Assembly: GCF_016916835.1 (NCBI RefSeq)
Contig: NZ_JAFFIX010000003.1
Span: 124,001-188,000 of the forward strand
Direction of reading: 5' to 3'
DNA length: 64,000 nucleotides
Source of the DNA: Actinacidiphila bryophytorum
Lineage (GTDB): Bacteria > Actinomycetota > Actinomycetes > Streptomycetales > Streptomycetaceae
Made by a program: the position numbers and the translations under genes. The notes under the pieces were generated by a model. It worked only from the letters and a program-made list of their open reading frames with translations, was not told the origin of the DNA and did no database searches. Positions 10,208-20,781 of the stretch are shown here, piece by piece. Within the stretch, counting starts at the first letter, position 1. The number at the start of each line of letters is the position of its first letter.

Positions 10208-10624
10208 ATGCAGCAGAACGACGCCCGAATCCTCAGGGGAGCCGCGCTGGTCGCCGCTCCCGTCGGAGTTGTCGCCACCGTTGTCAGCGCCGTACTCGCA
10301 GGCGAAAAAGGCCTCGTCGGCGGACTGGTGGCGATCGCCGTGGTCGCGGTCTTCTTCGCGTTCGGCTCCTGGGTGCTGATGACCATGACCGAGGACCGGC
10401 CGCAGATCGCCATGGCCGCCGGGATGCTGGTCTACGCCCTGCAGATCCTGATGATCGGCGTCTTCGTCGTGGTGTTCAAGGACACCACGCTCTTCAACGG
10501 CAAGGCCTTCGGCCTGTCCCTGCTGGCGACCGCGCTGTCGTGGGTCGGCGGCCAGGTCAAGCAGAGCCTCACCTCGCGGATGCTCTACGTCGACCCCGTC
10601 CCTTCCGCACCTCCGGCCGACTGA
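10208..10624 (+). CDS. atpI: AtpI-like membrane protein (ATP synthase protein I)
   Basis: Small integral membrane protein of 138 aa encoded just ahead of the F1Fo subunits; AtpI proteins are thought to help c-ring assembly or Mg2+ handling. ATG 10208 follows GGAGGAG at 10193-10199. Four hydrophobic segments are visible (about 12-32, 38-60, 70-92 and 100-118). Identification rests mainly on position and topology, since the family is weakly conserved. Confidence 0.85.
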   Translation: MQQNDARILRGAALVAAPVGVVATVVSAVLAGEKGLVGGLVAIAVVAVFFAFGSWVLMTMTEDRPQIAMAAGMLVYALQILMIGVFVVVFKDTTLFNGKAFGLSLLATALSWVGGQVKQSLTSRMLYVDPVPSAPPAD

Positions 10625-10922
10625 TGCGGGGTGCCAAGGGGCGGGTAAAGAGGCTGCAATTCCATCTGCTATCGTCCGGAATCGCATCTGGACGTGGAGG
10701 CCCCTCGCGCTTGAGGAAGGTGCTGCCCCCGCGCCCATCGGTGTACTCGGATCCGGAGCCGCGGACGCGGTGCGGAGCCCAGGTGCCCGGTCTTCGATGC
10801 GGGCTCCCAGCGGACCGTGGTGACTTCGCCACGCCTCGTCCGCCGTGCCGACCAGCGGCCTCACCAGCCGCGCTGACACACAAGGTTGCCGTTACTTATG
10901 CGTCACGACGAAGGAGTCACGG
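10625..10922. other. Intergenic region between atpI and atpB
   Basis: About 300 nt without a credible gene. It contains an A/T-richer patch (10640-10690) and may hold a second operon promoter, but I see no clear -35/-10 pair. The AAGGAGT at 10911-10917 is the atpB ribosome-binding site. Confidence 0.5.
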
Positions 10923-12063
<1,141 letters not shown>

Positions 12064-12105
12064 TTCCGGCACCCGACCAGCAGCCACTCGACGAAAGGTT
12101 CAGAC

Positions 12106-12675
12106 ATGATGACCTTCCTTGCGGAGGAGGGGGCGCAGAACCCGCTCATCCCCGACACCGCGGAACTGGTTATCGGCCTGCTCTGCTTCTTCATCGTCTT
12201 CGGCCTCCTCGGTAAGAAGCTCCTGCCGAACATCCAGAAGACCCTCGCGGAGCGCCACGACGCGATCGAGGGTGGCCTGGAGCGCGCGGAGAAGGCGCAG
12301 GCAGAGGCCAACCGCACGCTTGAGGAGTACAAGGCGCAGCTCGCCGAGGCCCGCCACGAGGCGGCCCGGATCACCGAGCAGGCCCGGGAGCAGGGTGCCG
12401 TGATCATCGCTGAGATGCGCGAGGAGGGCCAGCGCCAGCGGGACGCCATCGTCGCCGCGGGCCACGCCCAGATCGAGGCGGACCGCCGCCAGGTGACCGT
12501 CACGCTGCGCCAGGAGGTCGGCAGGATCGCCACCGACCTGGCGGGCAAGCTGGTCGGCGAGTCCCTGGAGGACAGCGCCCGGCAGAGCCGCACCATCGAC
12601 CGCTTCCTCGACAGCCTCGACGGCTCCGCCGACGCCGGCGCGGGCAACGGGGCGGGCGCCGGGGCGGCCCGGTGA
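12106..12675 (+). CDS. atpF: F1Fo ATP synthase subunit b
   Basis: Peripheral stalk subunit, 189 aa. It has one N-terminal membrane helix (about 19-38) followed by a long Glu/Arg/Ala-rich right-handed coiled coil that reaches up to F1 and the delta subunit. ATG 12106 lies 7 nt after AAAGG. The Gly/Ala-rich C-terminus overlaps the atpH start by 4 nt (GTGA). Confidence 0.96.
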   Translation: MMTFLAEEGAQNPLIPDTAELVIGLLCFFIVFGLLGKKLLPNIQKTLAERHDAIEGGLERAEKAQAEANRTLEEYKAQLAEARHEAARITEQAREQGAVIIAEMREEGQRQRDAIVAAGHAQIEADRRQVTVTLRQEVGRIATDLAGKLVGESLEDSARQSRTIDRFLDSLDGSADAGAGNGAGAGAAR

Positions 12676-13487
12676 ACGGCGCAAGCCGCGACGCACTCGG
12701 CGCCGCAAGGGAACGGCTGGACGCACTGACCGACAACGCGTCGGTCGACGCGACCAGGCTGGCCGACGAGCTGGCCGCCGTGACCGCACTGCTGCACCGC
12801 GAGTCCACGCTGCGCCGCGCCCTGACCGACCCGGCGCAGTCGGGCGAGTCCAAGGCCGCGCTGGCCCGCCGCCTGCTGGGCAGCCAGCTCGGCGCCGACA
12901 GCGTCGACCTGGTCAGCGGCATGGTCCGGGCGCGCTGGTCGCAGTCCCGCGATCTGGTGGACGCGCTGGAGGAGCTGGCCGACACCGCCGACCTCACCGC
13001 CGCCCAGCAGGACGGCACGCTGGACGAGGTCGAGGACGAGCTGTTCCGCTTCAGCCGTATCACCGCGGGCAGCAGCGAGCTGCGGGCCGCGCTCAGCGGC
13101 CGGGCCGGCGCCGGCGGTGCCAAGGCCGACCTGCTGCACACGCTGCTCGGCGGCCGCGCCAAACCGGTCACGGAACGGCTGGTCACCCGGCTGGTCACCG
13201 CGCCGCGAGGACGTAGCCTTGAGGGCGGGATCGAATCCCTGTCCAAGCTGGCCGCGGCCCGCCGCGGCCGGACGGTCGCAGAGGTGGTCTCGGCGATTCC
13301 GCTGAGCGAGACGCAGAAGCGTCGGCTCGGGGACGCCCTGGCCAGGATCTACGGCCGCCCGGTGCATCTGAACCTGGACGTGGACCCCGCGGTCCTCGGC
13401 GGGGTCCGGGTGCGGATCGGCGACGAGGTCATCAACGGCTCCATCGCGGACCGCCTCGACGAGGCGTCCCGCAGGATGGCCGGCTGA
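12672..13487 (+). CDS. atpH: F1Fo ATP synthase subunit delta
   Basis: Connects the peripheral stalk to the top of F1. It is 271 aa, the longer actinobacterial version (E. coli delta is about 177 aa), with an N-terminal extension before the OSCP domain. The conserved end includes LNLDVDPAVLGGVRVRIGDEVINGS. GTG 12672 overlaps the atpF stop, so translation is probably coupled. Confidence 0.95.
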   Translation: MNGASRDALGAARERLDALTDNASVDATRLADELAAVTALLHRESTLRRALTDPAQSGESKAALARRLLGSQLGADSVDLVSGMVRARWSQSRDLVDALEELADTADLTAAQQDGTLDEVEDELFRFSRITAGSSELRAALSGRAGAGGAKADLLHTLLGGRAKPVTERLVTRLVTAPRGRSLEGGIESLSKLAAARRGRTVAEVVSAIPLSETQKRRLGDALARIYGRPVHLNLDVDPAVLGGVRVRIGDEVINGSIADRLDEASRRMAG

Positions 13488-13624
13488 CGGCTCCGCCGCC
13501 GGCGGCACCGGCACAGGCACCACAGACAAGCATCAGACGAGCAACAGACAAGCACTGACGGCCCGCGTTGGGCCGACGCCCCCAAAGAAGACTTCGGGCC
13601 CAACAAGGAGAGCAGGGAACCCAG

Positions 13625-15196
13625 ATGGCGGAGCTCACGATCCGGCCGGAGGAGATCCGGGACGCGCTGGAGACGTTTGTCCAGTCGTACCAGCCGGACG
13701 CGGCCTCGCGCGAGGAGGTCGGGACGGTCAGCGTTGCCGGAGACGGCATCGCGAAGGTCGAGGGCCTGCCCTCGGCGATGGCGAACGAACTGCTGCGGTT
13801 CGAGGACGGGACCCTGGGTCTCGCGCTGAACCTGGAAGAGCGCGAGATCGGCGCGATCGTCCTCGGCGAGTTCAACGGCATCGAGGAAGGCCAGCCGGTG
13901 CACCGCACCGGTGAGGTGCTGTCGGTGGCGGTCGGCGAGGGCTACCTGGGCCGCGTCGTCGACCCGCTGGGCACCCCGATCGACGGCCTCGGCGAGATCG
14001 AGACCGACGGCCGCCGCGCCCTCGAACTGCAGGCCCCCACGGTCATGCAGCGCAAGTCGGTGCACGAGCCGATGCAGACCGGCCTGAAGGCCGTCGACTC
14101 CATGACCCCGATCGGCCGTGGCCAGCGCCAGCTGATCATCGGTGACCGGCAGACCGGCAAGTCGGCCCTGGCCATCGACACGATCATCAACCAGCGCGAC
14201 AACTGGCGCAGCGGCGACCCGAAGAAGCAGGTCCGCTGCATCTACGTCGCCATCGGCCAGAAGGGCTCCACCATCGCCGGCGTGCGCGCCGCGCTGGAGG
14301 AGGCCGGCGCGCTGGAGTACACGACCATCGTCGCCGCCCCGGCGTCCGACCCGGCCGGCTTCAAGTACCTGGCTCCCTACACCGGCTCGGCCATCGGCCA
14401 GCACTGGATGTACCAGGGCAAGCACGTCCTGATCGTCTTCGACGACCTGAGCAAGCAGGCCGACGCCTACCGCGCCGTCTCGCTGCTGCTGCGCCGCCCG
14501 CCGGGCCGCGAGGCCTACCCCGGCGACGTCTTCTACCTGCACTCCCGCCTGCTGGAGCGCTGCGCCAAGCTCTCCGACGACCTGGGCGCCGGCTCCATGA
14601 CCGGTCTGCCGATCGTGGAGACCAAGGCCAACGACGTGTCGGCGTTCATCCCGACCAACGTCATCTCCATCACCGACGGCCAGTGCTTCCTGGAGTCCGA
14701 CCTGTTCAACGCCGGCCAGCGCCCCGCGCTGAACGTCGGTATCTCGGTCTCCCGCGTCGGCGGCTCCGCGCAGATCAAGGCCATGAAGTCGGTCGCGGGC
14801 CGGCTGCGCGTGGACCTCGCCCAGTTCCGCGAGCTGGAGGCCTTCGCGGCCTTCGGCTCCGACCTGGACGCGGCCTCCAAGGCGCAGCTGGAGCGCGGTC
14901 AGCGCATGGTCGAGCTGCTCAAGCAGGGCCAGTACGCGCCGTACGCGATCGAGGACCAGGTCGTCTCCATCTGGGCCGGCACCACCGGCCAGCTGGACGA
15001 CGTCCCCGTCGAGGACGTGCGCCGCTTCGAGCGCGAGCTGCTGGACTACCTGCACCGCGAGAACAAGTCGCTGCTGACCGGCATCGTCGAGACCGGCAAG
15101 CTGGAGGACGGCACGATCGACGCGCTGACCTCCGCGGTCGCCGCGTTCAAGAAGCAGTTCGAGACGTCCTCCGGCGCGCTGCTGGTCGAGGGCTGA
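13625..15196 (+). CDS. atpA: F1Fo ATP synthase subunit alpha
   Basis: Non-catalytic nucleotide-binding subunit of F1, 523 aa. The N-terminal beta-barrel is followed by the P-loop GDRQTGKS (173-180) and the signature PAVNVGLSVSRVGG-like segment ([13 protein letters not shown], near 385-397). ATG 13625 is preceded by GGAGAG and a leader containing two copies of ACAGACAAGCA (near 13521 and 13546) of unknown meaning. Confidence 0.98.
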   Translation: MAELTIRPEEIRDALETFVQSYQPDAASREEVGTVSVAGDGIAKVEGLPSAMANELLRFEDGTLGLALNLEEREIGAIVLGEFNGIEEGQPVHRTGEVLSVAVGEGYLGRVVDPLGTPIDGLGEIETDGRRALELQAPTVMQRKSVHEPMQTGLKAVDSMTPIGRGQRQLIIGDRQTGKSALAIDTIINQRDNWRSGDPKKQVRCIYVAIGQKGSTIAGVRAALEEAGALEYTTIVAAPASDPAGFKYLAPYTGSAIGQHWMYQGKHVLIVFDDLSKQADAYRAVSLLLRRPPGREAYPGDVFYLHSRLLERCAKLSDDLGAGSMTGLPIVETKANDVSAFIPTNVISITDGQCFLESDLFNAGQRPALNVGISVSRVGGSAQIKAMKSVAGRLRVDLAQFRELEAFAAFGSDLDAASKAQLERGQRMVELLKQGQYAPYAIEDQVVSIWAGTTGQLDDVPVEDVRRFERELLDYLHRENKSLLTGIVETGKLEDGTIDALTSAVAAFKKQFETSSGALLVEG

Positions 15197-15200
15197 TCGC

Positions 15201-17578
<2,378 letters not shown>

Positions 17579-17589
17579 CGCAGGTCATG

Positions 17590-17626
17590 GCGTGAGGGGG
17601 GCAGTCGGTCTCTGCCCCCCTCACGC
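17590..17626 (+). terminator. Strong terminator-like hairpin between atpD and atpC
   Basis: Perfect 15-bp stem (17590-17604 with 17612-17626) with a 7-nt loop, followed closely by a T-rich stretch (17631-17646). It lies inside the operon, 11 nt after the atpD stop and 62 nt before the atpC start. Confidence 0.75.
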
Positions 17627-17688
17627 AGCCCTTATTCTTTGTCTTACGCACCTCCCTCACCCGGTGGGTGCCGACCCGAGGAGCCGTC

Positions 17689-18063
17689 TTGGCCGAAATT
17701 CACGTCGAGGTGGTGGCCGCGGACCGCAGCATCTGGTCCGGCGAGGCCGCCATGGTCATCGCCCGCACCCTGTCCGGTGACATCGGCATCATGCCGTCGC
17801 ACGAGCCGGTGCTCGGAGTGCTGCAGTCAGGTCCGGTGACGGTCCGCACCACCGAGGGCGGCACCGTCGTCGTCGCGGTGCACGGCGGTTTCCTCTCCTT
17901 CGCGGACAACAAGCTCTCGATTCTCGCCGAGATCGCCGAGCTTGCCGAGGAGATCGACGTCGCACGGGCCGAGCGGGCGCTGGAGCGCTCCAGGTCAGAG
18001 GCCGACGCGGCGGCCGAGCGCCGCGCGGAGGTCCGGCTCGCCGCCGCGGCGGGCGCGCACTGA
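17689..18063 (+). CDS. atpC: F1Fo ATP synthase subunit epsilon
   Basis: Rotor subunit and regulator of ATP hydrolysis, 124 aa from TTG 17689, with GAGGAG at 17678-17683. It has the N-terminal beta-sandwich (SGDIGIMPSHEPVLGVLQSG and VAVHGGFLSFADNKLSILA) and a C-terminal helical hairpin rich in Arg/Glu/Ala. An upstream in-frame GTG at 17668 is less well placed. Confidence 0.95.
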   Translation: MAEIHVEVVAADRSIWSGEAAMVIARTLSGDIGIMPSHEPVLGVLQSGPVTVRTTEGGTVVVAVHGGFLSFADNKLSILAEIAELAEEIDVARAERALERSRSEADAAAERRAEVRLAAAAGAH

Positions 18064-18226
18064 ACCACCCGCGGCGGAGCGCCGTCCAGCAGGACGGCGG
18101 TACCGCGGGAGCAGGACCACGGTGCCGCGGGCTGCCCTCAGGGGTGGTCCGCGGCACCGGCACAGCAGGAGCAGCACACACACGGTGCGCGGTACGGGCG
18201 GCGATGGGCCCCAGGAGAGGAGAGCG

Positions 18227-18679
18227 GTGGACGTGATCCTCTCGGTCGAGGCGATCGGCGCCGTCGTGGGCGCGGTCCTGCTGGCACTGTTCGTCCTCGG
18301 GCTGCGCCGCCGGCTCATCCAGCGCTCCGGCGGCACCTTCGACTGCAGCCTGCGGGTGGCCCCGCCGGAGGACACCGAGCCCAGCGGCAAGGGCTGGGTC
18401 TACGGGGTGGCCCGCTACAACGGCGACCGCGTCGAGTGGTTCCGGGTCTTCTCCTACGCCTTCCGGCCGCGCCGGGTGCTGGAGCGCCCCTCCATCGAGG
18501 TCGAGGGCCGCAGGGAGCCGCGCGGCACGGAGGAGCTGGCGCTGCTGTCCGACGCGGTCGTGCTCACCTGCGAGCACCGCGGGCTGCGGCTGGAGCTGGC
18601 GATGAGCGACGACGCGCTCACCGGTTTCCTCGCCTGGCTGGAGGCGGCCCCGCCCGGCCAGCGGGTCAACGTGGCCTGA
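18227..18679 (+). CDS. DUF2550 family membrane protein
   Basis: 150 aa from GTG 18227, with AGGAGAGG at 18212-18219. One N-terminal membrane helix (about 4-24) is followed by a soluble domain with many aromatic/Arg residues (GKGWVYGVARYNGDRVEWFRVFSY). Members of this family are regularly found right after the atp operon in actinobacteria; the function is unknown. Its distance from atpC (163 nt) allows a separate promoter. Confidence 0.85.
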   Translation: MDVILSVEAIGAVVGAVLLALFVLGLRRRLIQRSGGTFDCSLRVAPPEDTEPSGKGWVYGVARYNGDRVEWFRVFSYAFRPRRVLERPSIEVEGRREPRGTEELALLSDAVVLTCEHRGLRLELAMSDDALTGFLAWLEAAPPGQRVNVA

Positions 18680-18703
18680 GCGGTCCCCTCCCGCGCCCTG
18701 CCG

Positions 18704-19276
18704 TCAGCGGTTCTCGCCCGGCACCCACAGCACGTCGCCGCGGTCCTTGTTCGCCGTCCTCGCCAGGATGAACAGCAGGTCCGAGAGCCGGTTGAGATAC
18801 GTGGCCGTCAGCGGGTTCATGACGTCGCCGTGCTCGGCGAGCGCCGCCCACGTGGAGCGCTCGGCGCGGCGCACGACCGTACAGGCCTGGTGCAGCAGCG
18901 CCGCCCCCGCGGTGCCGCCGGGCAGGATGAAGCTGCGCAGCTTCTCCAGCCCTTCGAGGAAGCTGTCGCAGTCGGCCTCCAGGCGGTCCACGTAGGACTG
19001 CTCGACCCGCAGCGGGGGGTACTTCGGGTCGGGCACCACGGGGGTGGCCAGGTCCGCGCCCACGTCGAAGAGGTCGTTCTGCACGCGGACCAGGACGGCT
19101 GACACGTCCTCGGCCAGACCGCCGAGCGCCAGGGCGGCGCCGATGACCGCGTTGGCCTCGTTGGTGTCGGCGTACGCGGCGATCCTGGTGTCGGTCTTGG
19201 GCGTACGGCTCATGTCGCCGAGCGCGGTCGTGCCGTCGTCGCCGGTGCGGGTGTAGATGCGGGTGAGATTGACCAT
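18704..19276 (-). CDS. PduO-type corrinoid (cob(I)alamin) adenosyltransferase
   Basis: Transfers the 5'-deoxyadenosyl group of ATP to cob(I)alamin to make coenzyme B12, the cofactor of acyl-CoA mutases such as IcmA in this window. It is 190 aa and all-helical, with the ATP-binding N-terminus TRTGDDGTTALGD and the active-site region VVRRAERSTWAA with conserved Arg residues, ending LNRLSDLLFILAR. The ATG at 19276 has no Shine-Dalgarno site but a TACGCT box 7 nt upstream, suggesting a leaderless mRNA. Divergent from the 3-hydroxyacyl-CoA dehydrogenase gene. Confidence 0.94.
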   Translation of the reverse strand: MVNLTRIYTRTGDDGTTALGDMSRTPKTDTRIAAYADTNEANAVIGAALALGGLAEDVSAVLVRVQNDLFDVGADLATPVVPDPKYPPLRVEQSYVDRLEADCDSFLEGLEKLRSFILPGGTAGAALLHQACTVVRRAERSTWAALAEHGDVMNPLTATYLNRLSDLLFILARTANKDRGDVLWVPGENR

Positions 19277-19283
19277 GGCGTCG

Positions 19284-19289
19284 AGCGTA
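19284..19289 (-). promoter_or_regulatory. -10 box for a leaderless adenosyltransferase mRNA
   Basis: On the minus strand TACGCT is separated by 7 nt from the ATG at 19276, so transcription would start at or next to the A of the start codon. Confidence 0.5.
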
Positions 19290-19410
19290 GGGCCTGCACG
19301 GGCGGCCCGTTGCGACCAAGGACACACGGTGACGCGCCCGACATCATGCTGCGCCCGGTGGTGAACCGGCGTTAGGGTCCGGCCAGATACCCCAACGGAG
19401 AGGTGGAACC

Positions 19411-20259
19411 GTGGCGAAGAAGCTCGCCGTCGTAGGAGCCGGACTGATGGGCTCGGGCATCGCACAGGTGGCGGCCCAGGCGGGCTACGAGGTGGTGCTG
19501 CGCGACGTCACCGACGAGGCACTGGCCCGCGGGACCGACGGCATCAAGGCGTCCTACGACCGCTTCGTCGCCAAGGGCAAGCTCGAAGCGGCCGACGCGG
19601 AAGCGGCGTTGGCCAGGATCAGCACCACCACCGACCTGGACGCGGCGGCCGACGCCGACCTGGTGGTGGAGGCGGTCTTCGAGAAGATCGAGGTCAAGCA
19701 GGAGATCTTCCGCACCCTCGACCGCATCACAGGCCCCGGTACGGTGCTGGCGTCCAACACCTCGGCGATCCCGATCACCAAGATCGCCGCTGCCACCGAG
19801 CACCCCGAGCGGGTCGTCGGCACGCACTTCTTCTCGCCGGTGCCGATGATGCAGCTGTGCGAACTGGTCCGCGGCTACAAGACCAGTGACGACACGTTGG
19901 CCCGCGCGCGGGAGTTCGCCGAGAGCGTCGGCAAGACCTGCATCGTCGTCAACCGCGACGTGGCGGGCTTCGTCACCACCCGGCTGATCTCCGCGTTCGT
20001 CGTGGAGGCCGTCAAGCTCTACGAGTCCGGCGTCGCCTCGGCCGAGGACATCGACGTCGCGTGCAAGCTGGGCTTCGGCCACGCCATGGGGCCGCTGGCC
20101 ACCACCGACCTCACCGGCGTGGACATCCTGCTGCATGCCACCGGCAACATCTACGCCGAGTCGCAGGACGAGAAGTTCGCCCCGCCGGAGATCATGCGCC
20201 GCATGGTGGACGCGGGAGACCTGGGCCGCAAGAGCGGGCAGGGGTTCTACCCGTACTAA
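19411..20259 (+). CDS. 3-hydroxybutyryl-CoA dehydrogenase (3-hydroxyacyl-CoA dehydrogenase family)
   Basis: NAD(P)-dependent oxidation/reduction of 3-hydroxyacyl-CoA, 282 aa from GTG 19411 with GGAGAGG upstream. The Rossmann motif GAGLMGSG (9-16) is followed by the catalytic His-Glu pair in the segment GTHFFSPVPMMQLCELVRG, and the C-terminal dimerisation domain ends in GRKSGQGFYPY, typical of the family. The length matches single-domain bacterial enzymes. With the thiolase at 35400 it could serve acetoacetyl-CoA/butyryl-CoA formation. Confidence 0.95.
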   Translation: MAKKLAVVGAGLMGSGIAQVAAQAGYEVVLRDVTDEALARGTDGIKASYDRFVAKGKLEAADAEAALARISTTTDLDAAADADLVVEAVFEKIEVKQEIFRTLDRITGPGTVLASNTSAIPITKIAAATEHPERVVGTHFFSPVPMMQLCELVRGYKTSDDTLARAREFAESVGKTCIVVNRDVAGFVTTRLISAFVVEAVKLYESGVASAEDIDVACKLGFGHAMGPLATTDLTGVDILLHATGNIYAESQDEKFAPPEIMRRMVDAGDLGRKSGQGFYPY

Positions 20260-20391
20260 GCAACGTCACTCACAGGAGTGAATTCGGTATCGGTTCGCTC
20301 ACAGACGGCAACTTCTCTTTGCGACGGACCGTCAGTTGTGTGAAGACATACGGACGGGTGCCGCAATTCTTCGGGAGCTTCGGGAGCGACT

Positions 20392-20691
20392 ATGCACATC
20401 AGGGGCGACCATGCCGAGCTGGTCGTCGGGGGCCGCCTCGACGTCCGCAGCGCGGCGGACGCCCGTACGGCCCTGCACACCGCCGTCGACTCCGGCCGCG
20501 GCGACCTCGTACTGGACCTGACCGAGCTGGACTCGTGGGACGCGACAGGCCTCGGCGTGATCATGGGCGCCCACCGCAGGGCCGGCCGGGCCAACCGCCG
20601 GCTGGTCCTGCGCAACGTCCCGCCGCAGATGCAGCGGCTGCTGGTGGCCACCAGACTGCACCGCATCCTCGCGATCGAGGCCGAAAGGTGA
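20392..20691 (+). CDS. STAS-domain protein (anti-sigma factor antagonist-like)
   Basis: 99-aa single STAS domain. The conserved phosphorylation region reads DLTELDSWDATGLGVIMGAHRRA: the residue aligned with the usual phosphoserine is Thr, preceded by Ala, so regulation by an SpoIIAB-type kinase is possible but not certain. It may also be a non-phosphorylated STAS module. No kinase or sigma gene is adjacent. ATG 20392 follows GGGAGCG. Confidence 0.85.
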   Translation: MHIRGDHAELVVGGRLDVRSAADARTALHTAVDSGRGDLVLDLTELDSWDATGLGVIMGAHRRAGRANRRLVLRNVPPQMQRLLVATRLHRILAIEAER

Positions 20692-20781
20692 CGTAAAGGC
20701 TGCCGGGGACCCCTGCGCTTCATCACAGCGGCACATGCCCTTAGAGTGCCCCTGACGTGACCGCATATGGGGGCGTAGGAC

